A program made the position numbers and the translations under genes. A DNA stretch of 5,863 bases from Fidelibacterota bacterium (lineage in GTDB: Bacteria; Fidelibacterota; Fidelibacteria; Fidelibacterales; DSDE01), in contig DSDE01000452.1 of the NCBI GenBank assembly GCA_011049095.1, positions 1-5,863 on the forward strand, read 5' to 3'. Of this stretch, positions 5,845 to 5,863 are shown one piece after another. The notes beneath the pieces were generated by a model. It saw only the letters and a list, made by a program, of their open reading frames with translations. It did not search any database and had not been told where the DNA came from. Within the stretch, counting starts at the first letter, position 1; each line of letters opens with the position of its first letter.

Positions 5845-5863
5845 TGATAATTAATTTGCATCC

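Overview
The window holds four genes, all on the minus strand, so transcription runs from high to low coordinates. In that order they are: a glucose-1-phosphate thymidylyltransferase (rfbA/rmlA, complete), a membrane-bound sensor histidine kinase (N-terminus uncertain), an ATP-dependent Lon protease (lon, complete), and the N-terminal two thirds of an ApbE-type FAD:protein FMN transferase lipoprotein that runs off the left edge. I see no RNA gene, insertion sequence, CRISPR array or phage gene. The long plus-strand open frames are shadows of these genes.

The organism looks like a Gram-negative bacterium of moderate GC content. The evidence is a lipobox-bearing ApbE, a dTDP-sugar nucleotidyltransferase of the polysaccharide type, and a soluble-N-domain LonA. 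Gammaproteobacteria or a Desulfobacterota-like lineage would fit, but the sequence does not settle this.

Layout: rfbA (5829-4951) has a good ribosome binding site close to the right edge and probably continues a cell-surface polysaccharide cluster beyond it. A gap of about 320 bases (4631-4950) with small inverted repeats follows. A promoter-like element lies at 4665-4692, ahead of the histidine kinase. The kinase frame is open from 4627 to 3260, but its first 43 codons contain no ATG, GTG or TTG, so the true start is unresolved. A 175-base gap then holds a weak terminator-like structure, palindromes and the lon upstream region. lon (3084-646) overlaps apbE (starting at 653) by 8 bases, and the apbE ribosome binding site lies inside the end of lon, so the two are very probably co-transcribed and translationally coupled.

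The most interesting observation is an 18-base element, 16 of 18 identical, in the same orientation just upstream of both the kinase and lon (4660-4677 and 3094-3111). It includes a -10-like hexamer in each case. This suggests a shared promoter type or a shared regulator for a sensor kinase and the neighbouring protease. Otherwise the genes are ordinary housekeeping and accessory families, and I found no convincing sign of an undescribed system.
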